18,081 bases of DNA from an uncultured Chloroflexota bacterium (GTDB lineage: Bacteria; Chloroflexota; Dehalococcoidia; UBA2979). The stretch covers positions 1 to 18,081 of the forward strand of contig CADEHD010000013.1 of the NCBI GenBank assembly GCA_902827055.1, given 5' to 3'. The notes under the pieces were generated by a model. It was not told the origin of the DNA. It saw nothing but the letters and a program-made list of their open reading frames with translations, and made no database searches. Of the stretch, positions 1 through 7,649 are shown piece after piece. The first letter of the stretch is position 1, and the number at the start of each line of letters is the position of its first letter. The position numbers and the translations under genes are program-made.

Positions 1-915
1 GAGGCGAGCGTGAAGACCTACCAGGCGTACACCGACTATCCGTCGGGGGCAGGCGGCCGCAGCTACTACACGGTGCCGCAGTCCGTCCGAGTCTCCTTCG
101 ACCGGCCGTACGCGAACGGTGGGGGCAGCCTCTTCTTCCCCCTCGACCTGCCCGCGGTGCGGTGGTTGGAACGCGAGGGGTACGACGTCACCTACACCAC
201 CGATGTCGACACGCACCAGCGAGGGTCGAGCCTGCTCTCGCGAGGCGGGTTCGTCTCCGGCGGTCACAGCGAGTACTGGTCGAAGGAGATGTACGACGCC
301 GCCGAACAGGCGCGCGACGCGGGCGTCAGCCTGGCATTCCTCGGAGCGAACTCGATCTACTGGCAGGTTCGGTACGAGCCGTCATCGAGTGGTGGCCGCG
401 ATCGGATCCTGGTCTGCTACAAGAGCAGTGCCGCCGATCCGGTGCCGGGCCCTCTCTCCACCACGCTCTGGCGCGACCCCGTCAACAACCGCCCCGAGCA
501 GCGCCTCATCGGCATCCAGTATTCCTCGCAGCAGCGGTTTACCGAAGCGCGGGCTCCGTACGTGGTCACCGCCGGCTCCCACTGGGCATTCGCAGGCACC
601 GGGCTCGCCGGCGGCGCGACGATCCCGAACGCCGTCGGGTACGAGATCGATCGCTTCAACGCCGAGTACCCGGTGCCACCGGCCCGCGAGCACGTCCTGC
701 TCTCGAATTCCCCAATGGTCAACCGGGATGGCGCCATCGATGTGGCGCAGTCCTCGATCTACCGAGCGCTGGCAGGCGGCTGGGTGTTCGCGTCGGGGAC
801 CACTGAGTGGACGGCGCTCCTCGACCCCGTCACGGGCGATCCGCGCATCCAGCGGATCACGAGCAACGTACTCGACGCCTTCGTCGCCGACGCGCCTACG
901 CCACGCGGCAGCTGA
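1..915 (+). CDS. N,N-dimethylformamidase beta subunit-like protein, 5'-truncated by the window edge
   Basis: The reading frame is open from base 1 (Glu-Ala-Ser precede the GTG at 10), so the true start lies outside the window and the GTG is probably an internal Val. About 304 C-terminal residues are visible. They show hallmarks I associate with the large-subunit-like domain of N,N-dimethylformamidase: a TYQAY segment followed by GGRS, the motif VSFDRPY, a Leu-Pro-Ala-Val-Arg-Trp-Leu-Glu stretch leading into a 'YDVTYTTDVD' strand, the GHSEYWS motif, and a C-terminal segment (SSIYRALAGGWVFASGTTEW) that ends the fold. Most bacterial homologues are uncharacterised and need not hydrolyse dimethylformamide; several lie beside polysaccharide genes, as here. 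No transmembrane segment is visible in this part. The gene converges on the polysaccharide operon, with only 27 bases between the two stop codons. The family call is fairly sure; the substrate is unknown. Confidence 0.75.
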   Translation, partial: EASVKTYQAYTDYPSGAGGRSYYTVPQSVRVSFDRPYANGGGSLFFPLDLPAVRWLEREGYDVTYTTDVDTHQRGSSLLSRGGFVSGGHSEYWSKEMYDAAEQARDAGVSLAFLGANSIYWQVRYEPSSSGGRDRILVCYKSSAADPVPGPLSTTLWRDPVNNRPEQRLIGIQYSSQQRFTEARAPYVVTAGSHWAFAGTGLAGGATIPNAVGYEIDRFNAEYPVPPAREHVLLSNSPMVNRDGAIDVAQSSIYRALAGGWVFASGTTEWTALLDPVTGDPRIQRITSNVLDAFVADAPTPRGS

Positions 916-942
916 GCGCGCGGCACTCCTCGCCGACGGCCG

Positions 943-2337
943 CTACCTCGGCACCGCCGAGCTCCCGCCGACCCCGCGCCACGGCGCGACGGCGGTCGCC
1001 GCAGGAACGGCCGCGGGGTGTCTCGCCAGGGCCGCCGACACCAGCCCGACGACGATCCAGAGCGACTCGCTGACGCCAGAAAAGCTGAGGTACTCGGCCG
1101 TGAGGCCCATGACCGCGAGGGCCACGGTGTCGGCCACCAGCGCCGCTCCCAGTCCACGGACCACCGGGTCGGCATGACTCCTCGAACGGAGTCCGGTGTG
1201 CAGCAGCGCAACGAGCAGCATCAACAGGAGGGCGACGCCGCCGATGCCGGCGCGGAACACCATCCTCAGATACTCGCTGTCCACGAAGTTCACCAGCCGC
1301 TCCGGGACCTCCGTGGAGATCACCGTGCCGTTCCCGAACCACACATGGTCGAGGGCGATCGGCACGAAGAGCTCCGACCAGTACCGCGCTCGGGTCGCCA
1401 TGCTCTCGGGTACCAGGGATGTCTCCACCTGCTGCATCAGCCGCGTGCTGATCTGCGTCCAGAACACCACGGTGCCCGCGAGCACGCCCACCCCCACGAC
1501 GCCGAACGCCGGCGGCACGCGCCGGCGGTAGACAACGAGCACGATCGTGACGAGCACCAGCCCGATCACGGCCGCCTGCGTTTGACTCGCCATGACCGCG
1601 ACGCCGTTGATGGCCGCGACGCCGCTCGTCCATCGCCTCGACAGCGGCACGCCGGGCGTGGAGTCCAGCCCAAGAGCAAGGGCGTAGTGCAGCAGGGCGT
1701 ACGCCCCGAACGCGCTCCAGTGCTCGAGGAACGAGGTCGGACGGCAGACACCGAACTCGCAGATGCCCGGCACCGGGCCGGTTCGCGGGTAATAAGCCTC
1801 GAGGAACCCGCGCACGCCGAGGAGGTCGGCCGCCTGCAGGAACCCGGCAACGGCCACGACGACGCTCACACCCATGGCCAGGCGCACGAGCCGCAGGCGC
1901 TGCTCGGGAGTGAACTCCGACCGCGACACGATCAGGTAGATCACGAGGAACTCGAGGGGGCCGAACACGACCCGCCAGGTGTCCGCCTCTATCTCGATCG
2001 GCCGGACCAGCAGCACCAGTGCGGGGATAGCCACGACGCCGAACACGAAGATCGCGATAGGCAGGTCCATCGCGCCGAGCGGGCGACGGCGTCGATCCAC
2101 GATCCGATTGAGTACCAGCGCGCCCGCCACGAGCACGGCGAGTACCTCGTTCACGCGGAAGAAGGGGATGATCGTGCCCCGCCCGAGCCCTGCAGTGAGC
2201 GGCACACCCACGACGATGGCGGCACAACCGACGTACGGGTGACGCGCGACGTACCACACCACAAAGGGCGCCACGGCGAGCGCTCCCACGGCGACCACGA
2301 GCAGCAGCGGGCCCTGGACGGCGAGGTCTGTGCTCAC
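943..2337 (-). CDS. O-antigen ligase / Wzy-type polysaccharide polymerase, polytopic membrane protein
   Basis: This 464-residue protein is dominated by about ten or more hydrophobic segments (for example residues 11-29, 37-50, 64-80, 93-111, 124-137, 154-169, 240-269, 277-293, 361-379 and 398-411). The C-terminal half carries the Wzy_C-like pattern: TRARYW (315-320), then a 'DHVWFGNG' turn (330-337), then DSEYLRMVFRAGIGG (353-367). This resembles the large periplasmic loop and following helix of O-antigen polymerases and ligases. Such proteins polymerise lipid-linked repeat units or transfer glycans at the outer face of the cytoplasmic membrane. Start: GTG at 2337 with GAGGG five bases upstream. 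It is the last gene of the minus-strand polysaccharide operon, 64 bases after the glycosyltransferase stop. Polymerase and ligase cannot be told apart from sequence alone, though the neighbouring Wzz-type protein favours a polymerase. Confidence 0.83.
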   Translation of the reverse strand: MSTDLAVQGPLLLVVAVGALAVAPFVVWYVARHPYVGCAAIVVGVPLTAGLGRGTIIPFFRVNEVLAVLVAGALVLNRIVDRRRRPLGAMDLPIAIFVFGVVAIPALVLLVRPIEIEADTWRVVFGPLEFLVIYLIVSRSEFTPEQRLRLVRLAMGVSVVVAVAGFLQAADLLGVRGFLEAYYPRTGPVPGICEFGVCRPTSFLEHWSAFGAYALLHYALALGLDSTPGVPLSRRWTSGVAAINGVAVMASQTQAAVIGLVLVTIVLVVYRRRVPPAFGVVGVGVLAGTVVFWTQISTRLMQQVETSLVPESMATRARYWSELFVPIALDHVWFGNGTVISTEVPERLVNFVDSEYLRMVFRAGIGGVALLLMLLVALLHTGLRSRSHADPVVRGLGAALVADTVALAVMGLTAEYLSFSGVSESLWIVVGLVSAALARHPAAVPAATAVAPWRGVGGSSAVPR

Positions 2338-2401
2338 GGCCGCCCTCGAGGCAGGGCTCGGCGCGGCTCGCGAGCTGGCGAGGCGCGACTCGTGGCCATC
2401 G

Positions 2402-4615
2402 CTACGTGGCTGCTCGGGTGCCGGACGCGCCGACGAGGGCGGGTCCGGTCCCGGCGCTGGTCGCGGGCGGCTCCACGCCCAGGACTCGGAAGTAGGTGTG
2501 GCGCGTCACGGCCCACTCGAGGGCGCGCATCGCCGAGGAGGCGGCGGCCACCTGGCGCTCGGCCTCGGCCGGGTCGTCGAGCAGCCGCTCGAGGGCGGCG
2601 GCCAGCGCATCGACGTCGCCCGGCGGCACGTAGCGCAGCGAATCCTCGGGGAAGTAGTCCTCCACCGCGGGCTGCCGCGACGCGACGGTCGGGATGCCCA
2701 TCGTCACGTAGTCGTAGATCTTCATCGGCACCATGTACTGCCCGTACCCGTCGTCCAGCACTGGCACGACCCCCACGGCGCACTCGCGAATCCGGGACAT
2801 GGCCTGGTACCACGGCAGGAACCCCGTGAACTCGACTTGCTCCGCCACGCCGAGGCGAGCCGCCAGCGCCTTGAGGTTGGCCGACTCCTCCCCCGCACCC
2901 AGAACGAGCATCCGGAGTTGCGGCCGCGAGCGGTGGATGCGCGCGAACGCCTCGATGGCCACGTGCACGCCGTAGCGCTCGACGAGGGTGGCGTGGGTGA
3001 CGACGACCTGCGTGCGGGGCGTCGGTCCCGTCAGCGCCGGCGGGAACTCGATGGTGTTCGGGACCACGGTGACCTTCTCGGGCGGCACGCCCCTCGCGAG
3101 GAGCGTGTCCCGACACTCGTCGTTCACGGCGATCACGTGGTGCGACCAGGCGATCGCGGCCCGTTCGAGCAGGTAGGCGAGGCGCACCACGGGGTGTTTG
3201 CGCGTGACGTGCAGGCGGACGGCGGTCAGCTCCGGCATCAGCTCGTAGAGGCAGAGCACGACGGGCACCCCACGGAGTCGCGCGATCACCACGCTGAACG
3301 CGAGGAAGTCCGGCATGTTGTCGACCTGCGCGACGTCGTACCGATGCCGTATCGACCACCACAGGACGGTCGGCAGCGCCCGCAGGAAGAACGACGTGTA
3401 CTCGAAGGGGTAGCGCAGCCTCGAATAGCGCCGGTGCAGCAGCGGCACACGGTGCACCCTGAGGCCGGGTGGCGTGCGCACCTCGCTCCCGCCGGGCTCA
3501 CCCATGCACACGAGGTCGACCTGCGCGCCGGCCTGGACCAGCGCCTCGACATTCCGATACAGCAGCGGGTGCGTCGGGTAGTTGTGTTCGCTCACCAGGA
3601 GCACGCGATGGCGACGCCGTGAAAGCGGTGCCCGCACGAGTTGGCGCAACTGCTCGAGGGCTGCCTCGCGCGCGCCGCGCAGTCGAGCCCCGACCTCGGT
3701 GCTCCGCGCCTCGAGCTCGGCGCGCCGCGCGAGCGCATCGCGGATGCCTGCAGCCATCGCCTCGGGTGCGTTCCCGGCAAACACGGCAGCGTCGCCGAAT
3801 CGGTCCCGCAGGCCGGGGAAGTCCGTGAGCACCAGCGCCCTCCCGAGGCCGATCGCCTCGAATGCCGCGCGATTCATGATGTGCGGCACCAGGCTGAACG
3901 AAGCGACCACGTCGGCACCCGCCAGCGCCTCGAGGAAGCGGGGGTACTCGAGCCAGCCGCTGAACACCACGTTCGGCGGTGCGCCGGCCGCAAGCTCCGG
4001 CGCAATCCGCCCACGCTCCCCCGTGAACACAAACTCGACATCGGGGAGCAGGCGTGCCGCGTCGATCGTCGCCGCGACGGGCTCCTCGTTATTCAGGCTG
4101 CCGGCGATCACGACTCGATGCCCGTACCGCAGGCTGACAGGAGGGCGGGGAACCGGTGCGGCGAGCGGCTCCGGAACGTCGTCGGGGAGCAGCAACGCGC
4201 GGGAGGTCCACCGCCGCGCCTCAGCGGTGGCCTCCTCGGTGTGGAGGGTCATCGCGTGGACGCGACTCGCCAGCCAGCGGTGCACTGGACGAGTCCACCC
4301 CCAGCGCCCCGGGCTGAACGCGCTCGTGTGGCAGTCGAGCACCAGGCGCGCTCCGTAGAGGTGGCACCATGCCCACGCCACCAGCGGTGCGAACACCGGC
4401 GGACTGATCACCACAACCACCCTCGGCCGCTCGCGCTGCAGCACGAACCACGTCTCGATGGCGTCGACGAGGTAGCGCAGGGGCAGCAGGAACCAGGGCT
4501 GCCACAGGCGGCTGCGCGCCACGAAGTGCGCCCGCCCGCCAAGCGCGGCGGCGATCGCCTCCGTCCGAGGCTGGAACGTCACCCACGCGAGTACCAGCGT
4601 CTTGAGAGAGTCCAC
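2402..4615 (-). CDS. Bifunctional tandem glycosyltransferase (two fused GT-B enzymes)
   Basis: This 737-residue protein is about twice the usual length of a GT4-type glycosyltransferase. Residues 1 to about 325 form one GT-B unit: an acceptor half with the strand VVVVISPPV (66-74) and LVLDCH (91-96), then a donor half starting at HRVVIAGSLNNEEP (166-179), FTGERG (197-202), VVFSGWLEYPRFLEAL (216-231) and a nucleotide-binding region NRAAFEAIGLG (248-258). A short Arg-rich linker (about 310-336) leads to a second complete unit: RVLLVSEHNYPTHP (337-350), YELMPELTA (457-465), VTVVPNTIEFPP (515-526), LVLGAGEESANL (570-581), VEFTGFLPWYQAM (594-606) and MKIYDYVTMGIPTVAS (631-646). Both probably transfer sugars from nucleotide donors to a growing lipid-linked glycan at the cytoplasmic face of the membrane; donors and acceptors cannot be predicted. 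Unit 2 fits GT4 better; unit 1 is more divergent. Start GTG at 4615, with GAAAGG about 10 bases upstream. It lies between the Wzz-like gene (73-base gap) and the wzy-like gene. Confidence 0.85.
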   Translation of the reverse strand: MDSLKTLVLAWVTFQPRTEAIAAALGGRAHFVARSRLWQPWFLLPLRYLVDAIETWFVLQRERPRVVVVISPPVFAPLVAWAWCHLYGARLVLDCHTSAFSPGRWGWTRPVHRWLASRVHAMTLHTEEATAEARRWTSRALLLPDDVPEPLAAPVPRPPVSLRYGHRVVIAGSLNNEEPVAATIDAARLLPDVEFVFTGERGRIAPELAAGAPPNVVFSGWLEYPRFLEALAGADVVASFSLVPHIMNRAAFEAIGLGRALVLTDFPGLRDRFGDAAVFAGNAPEAMAAGIRDALARRAELEARSTEVGARLRGAREAALEQLRQLVRAPLSRRRHRVLLVSEHNYPTHPLLYRNVEALVQAGAQVDLVCMGEPGGSEVRTPPGLRVHRVPLLHRRYSRLRYPFEYTSFFLRALPTVLWWSIRHRYDVAQVDNMPDFLAFSVVIARLRGVPVVLCLYELMPELTAVRLHVTRKHPVVRLAYLLERAAIAWSHHVIAVNDECRDTLLARGVPPEKVTVVPNTIEFPPALTGPTPRTQVVVTHATLVERYGVHVAIEAFARIHRSRPQLRMLVLGAGEESANLKALAARLGVAEQVEFTGFLPWYQAMSRIRECAVGVVPVLDDGYGQYMVPMKIYDYVTMGIPTVASRQPAVEDYFPEDSLRYVPPGDVDALAAALERLLDDPAEAERQVAAASSAMRALEWAVTRHTYFRVLGVEPPATSAGTGPALVGASGTRAAT

Positions 4616-4688
4616 GATCCGTCGGCCCTTTCACCGGGGCGCCTCGATGCCCGCGCCGCTCCCGTCCGCACGTGCCGCTCGCCGGCGC

Positions 4689-6305
4689 CTACCCCATCGG
4701 CGCGGCGAGCACGGTCGCGACCGCGACGCCACCACCACCCTCGAGGAGGCGGGTCGTCTCCGCGACTTCCGCCACGCGCGTCTCGCCAGCCGTCGCAACG
4801 AGCACCGCGAGCGGGACCACGCGACCGGCGGCGATCGCGACGGACTGCTCTCGCAGCGACGGCACACTCAGGATCACGAGGTCGCTCTCCTCCATTGAGG
4901 CGATCGCCGCGCCGATCTCGGCCTGCGTCCCCGCCTTCGAGGCGCGGATGCCCGCCGAGGTGAGCTCGCGGAACACGGGGCCCGCCGCCGTATCCGCGGT
5001 ATCCGAGCTCAGCAGGGTCACGCTCCGGTTCGAACGAGCGGCCGCGAGGGCCAGCCCCTGCGCGACCGCTCGGCTTGCGTCGTCCTCGGTGGTGACGGGC
5101 ACCACCATGACCGCGCGCATCTCCGGGTATCGACCCTGGAGCATCGCGTACAGCTGACCGAGGGCGGGCGGCGCCGCGCTCTGGATCAGCGGTGTCAGCA
5201 TCGAGGTCGCATGCTCGTCGCCCGAGGCGCCCGCCGGGAGGGAGTCGGGTGGCCGCAGCCCCGCCACGCTATCGAGCATGACGGCCGGCAGCGCACTCCC
5301 GCTCGCGGCGTCGAGGGTGCTCAGCGACCACACGCGCACGTCGAGTCGTTCGCGCAGCACCAGCAGGGCGCCGGCAGCCAGCGCGCCGGACACCAGCGCG
5401 AGCGCGACGTAGAGCAGGCCCGGCACACCGCTCCCCGCCCGGGCCTCGGTCGCGCGGTCGAGTACCACGAGGGCGGCGGCGTTGCGCTCCTGCTCCACGT
5501 GGAAATCGAAGAGGGCGCGCGCCGCCGAGGCCGCCTGCCCCTGGAGGCCCACCACGGCGAGCCGCTGGGACTCGACGGCCGGGCCGGTGCGCTCGTTCGC
5601 CATCTGTGCCAACGCCTGATCGAGCTCGTTCTGGGCGCGCGCAGACTCGGCGCGCAGGATCTCCTCGAGAGGTTTCGTCCGCGCGATGACCTCGGCGCGA
5701 TTCTGCTCGATTGCGGCCAGGGCGACCGCGTCCGCGACGGCCACGGCGCGCGCCACGGACGACGCGCGCGCGGTGATCGCGACGACGTTGGTCCCACGCA
5801 CTCCGCTCGCGGTGATCGAGTCGGGGGAGAGCGGTTCGCTCGACGACTCGGCTGATGCAGGCGCGGTCGGATCGTCGAGCGTCAGCGCCGCCCGCGCGAG
5901 CACCGCATCGCTGGTGGCGCGCTGCAACACGTACCGACTCAGCAGTCCGTCCGCCTGCTGGAGCGCCCCGTCCGCGGCCGGGTCAACCCACAGAGTCGTA
6001 GTCGCGGAGTACGTGGTCGGCACCACGAGGAGCAGCAGCAGCACGAGGGCGACGAGTCCACCGATCACTGCGGCGCTCGTACGCAGGTGGCGCTGCACAA
6101 GGACGTTCAATAGCCGAACGCGCAGCGGCACCCGGCCGGGTCCCCCGTCCCCGGTCCCGAACAGCCGCGAGCCGAGAGCCAGCAGCGTGGACGGCACGGC
6201 CTCGGGAGGCGCGACGCCCGCGGCGTTCGATGCGCTCGGGGCACCCACCGCCGTCGCCTCGGCTGCCGGTGGCATCGGTTCGCGGTGGCTGCCCCGGCGG
6301 GTCAT
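4689..6305 (-). CDS. Wzz/CapA-type polysaccharide co-polymerase with a degenerate BY-kinase-like C-terminal domain
   Basis: I chose the ATG at 6305 (538 residues) because GGGGAG lies seven bases upstream; the frame stays open to a GTG at 6383 that has no clear ribosome site. Layout: an Ala/Pro-rich cytoplasmic N-terminus (1-60), a first membrane helix (about 77-97), an extracytoplasmic region that begins with the Wzz-like strand YSATTTLWVDP (99-109) and contains an Ala/Glu/Gln-rich helical stretch (about 185-290), a second membrane helix (about 296-318), and a C-terminal cytoplasmic domain (about 380-538). That domain reads like the Rossmann-type fold of bacterial tyrosine autokinases, with strands MRAVMVVPV, RSVTLLSS, DLVILSVPS and PLAVLVATAGETR. 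However, the position of Walker A has VPVTTEDDAS instead of a GxxGxGKT loop, and no C-terminal Tyr cluster is present. It probably governs chain length or export of the polymer together with the Wzy-like protein, without kinase activity. It lies 109 bases after the aminotransferase gene. Confidence 0.78.
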   Translation of the reverse strand: MTRRGSHREPMPPAAEATAVGAPSASNAAGVAPPEAVPSTLLALGSRLFGTGDGGPGRVPLRVRLLNVLVQRHLRTSAAVIGGLVALVLLLLLVVPTTYSATTTLWVDPAADGALQQADGLLSRYVLQRATSDAVLARAALTLDDPTAPASAESSSEPLSPDSITASGVRGTNVVAITARASSVARAVAVADAVALAAIEQNRAEVIARTKPLEEILRAESARAQNELDQALAQMANERTGPAVESQRLAVVGLQGQAASAARALFDFHVEQERNAAALVVLDRATEARAGSGVPGLLYVALALVSGALAAGALLVLRERLDVRVWSLSTLDAASGSALPAVMLDSVAGLRPPDSLPAGASGDEHATSMLTPLIQSAAPPALGQLYAMLQGRYPEMRAVMVVPVTTEDDASRAVAQGLALAAARSNRSVTLLSSDTADTAAGPVFRELTSAGIRASKAGTQAEIGAAIASMEESDLVILSVPSLREQSVAIAAGRVVPLAVLVATAGETRVAEVAETTRLLEGGGGVAVATVLAAPMG

Positions 6306-6414
6306 CGACCGGCTCCCCGCGCGCACGGACCCGCGCGGCGTCTGCACCGCGCGCGACCGCCGCCCGGGCGCTCCGCCGGCCACATTCGCGTCGGCTCACA
6401 GGCTCTGCGTGACA

Positions 6415-7590
6415 TCAGTCCGCGCGGCCGATCGCCCGCGTGAGCGCGTCGCACACCCGTTGCGCCTGCGTCTCGTCGAGGTGCGGCCCCATCGGCAACG
6501 AGAGCACCTGCGAGGCGGCAAGCTCCGCGACCGGCAATCGATCGGTAGCAAAGTCGCGATAGGACTCTTGCAGGTGACACGGGATCGGATAGTGGATCCC
6601 GGTCTCGATCCCGTCGCGGGCGAGTTGCGCCTGCACCGCGGCTCGGTCAGCGACGCGCACGACGTAGAGGTGGTGACTGCTGCGCGCGCCCTCGGCGATG
6701 CGCACCGGCGTCGCGCCCGGCACGCCCTCGAGGGCCCGGTCGTACCACCCGGCGGCCCGCGCTCGCTGCGCATTCCAGGCGTCGAGGCGTGGGAGCTTCG
6801 CCGAGAGGAAGGCCGCCTGCAGCCCATCGAGGCGGCTGTTCACGCCCACCCGAGCGTGCACGTATCGCAGTCCCGGTGCCGCTCCGTGGTTCCCGATGGA
6901 GCGCGCGGCCTCGGCGATGCTGGCGTCATCGGTGACGATCGCGCCGGCATCGCCCAGCGCGCCGAGGTTCTTCCCCGGGTAGAAGCTGAACGCGGCCACC
7001 TCGCCGAAGGAGCCGGCGAGGCGGCCCTCCCACGTGGCACCATGCGCCTGCGCAGCGTCCTCGATGACGAGCAGCCCGTGTCGGCGCGCGACGGCGCACA
7101 GCTCGTCCATTGCCACGGGCTGGCCATAGAGGTGGACCGGGATCACCGCGGCCGTCGACGGTGTGAGCGCGGCGGCGAGATGAGCCCCCGTCATCAGCAA
7201 CGTGTCGGGCGCGACGTCCGTGAACACGGGGCGCGCACCTACGGCGAGCACGGCTTCCACAGTCGCGATGAACGTGTTCGCGGGGACAACGACCTCGTCG
7301 CCGGGGCCGATTCCGGCGGCACGGAGCGCGATGATGAGCGCGTCCGTGCCGTTCGCCATCCCGACGCAGTAGGCGCGCCCGCAGTAGGCCGCCCACTCGG
7401 CCTCGAACCGCTCGAGCCACGGCCCGCCGACGAACGCGCTGTGCGCCGTGACTTCGCGCCACGCCGCATCGAGGTCATCGCGCACTTCCTCGTGCATCGC
7501 GGCGATGTCGAGGAACGCCACGGGCCGTTCGCCGCGTGCCGTCTCGTCAGCGTGCGTCGCCAGATCGGGTGTGCGAGGTGGGGCGTTCAT
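6415..7590 (-). CDS. DegT/DnrJ/EryC1/StrS-family PLP-dependent nucleotide-sugar aminotransferase
   Basis: This 391-residue protein is of normal family length. The start is fixed by AAGGAG nine bases ahead of the ATG at 7590; the frame extends 11 codons further up without a ribosome site. Family motifs: ANGTDALIIALRA (79-91), which binds the cofactor phosphate; GDEVVVPANTFIATVEAV (97-114); VIPVHLYGQP (149-158); VIEDAAQAHGA (175-185), with the Asp that contacts the PLP ring nitrogen; SFYPGKNLGALGDAGAI (202-218), with the PLP lysine at K207; and NSRLDGLQAAFL (251-262) and GIHYPIPCHLQ (331-341) in the C-terminal domain. These enzymes transfer an amino group from glutamate to a keto-sugar nucleotide. 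The K207 motif and the partner dehydrogenase upstream suggest a 3-keto substrate (WlbE/FdtB/QdtB-like). The neighbouring gene ends 59 bases upstream in the same direction, so the two are probably co-transcribed. The family is certain; the exact sugar is inferred. Confidence 0.92.
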   Translation of the reverse strand: MNAPPRTPDLATHADETARGERPVAFLDIAAMHEEVRDDLDAAWREVTAHSAFVGGPWLERFEAEWAAYCGRAYCVGMANGTDALIIALRAAGIGPGDEVVVPANTFIATVEAVLAVGARPVFTDVAPDTLLMTGAHLAAALTPSTAAVIPVHLYGQPVAMDELCAVARRHGLLVIEDAAQAHGATWEGRLAGSFGEVAAFSFYPGKNLGALGDAGAIVTDDASIAEAARSIGNHGAAPGLRYVHARVGVNSRLDGLQAAFLSAKLPRLDAWNAQRARAAGWYDRALEGVPGATPVRIAEGARSSHHLYVVRVADRAAVQAQLARDGIETGIHYPIPCHLQESYRDFATDRLPVAELAASQVLSLPMGPHLDETQAQRVCDALTRAIGRAD

Positions 7591-7599
7591 CGATCGGGA

Positions 7600-7605
7600 C
7601 TCCTT
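7600..7605 (-). promoter_or_regulatory. Ribosome binding site that decides the aminotransferase start
   Basis: The minus strand reads AAGGAG here, nine bases ahead of the ATG at 7588-7590. The alternative upstream start (7623) would place this sequence inside the coding region and has no comparable site, so the shorter 391-residue protein is preferred. Confidence 0.7.
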
Positions 7606-7649
7606 ACGTCGGCGGTACGCCAACAGCTGCGAACCACTCGACGTGGCAG

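Noticed and set aside
947..961. Small hairpin (CTCGGC / GCCGAG) near the converging stops at 915 and 943
   Set aside because: Only six base pairs, no T tract, and it lies inside the 3' coding end of the wzy-like gene. In DNA this GC-rich such stems are common by chance.
1018..2829. A 603-codon plus-strand open frame opposite the wzy-like gene
   Set aside because: It is extremely His/Arg/Glu-rich with no domain motifs, and lies antisense to a protein with clear Wzy features. Long open antisense frames are expected at this GC content.
2330..4963. Plus-strand open frames opposite the fused glycosyltransferase
   Set aside because: Composition is biased (Arg, His, Pro) with no recognisable motif, whereas the minus-strand frame has two coherent GT-B units.
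6306..6383. Longer start (GTG 6383) for the Wzz-like protein
   Set aside because: The extra 26 residues are Arg/Gly-rich and low complexity, with no ribosome site; ATG 6305 has GGGGAG at good distance. It cannot be fully excluded.
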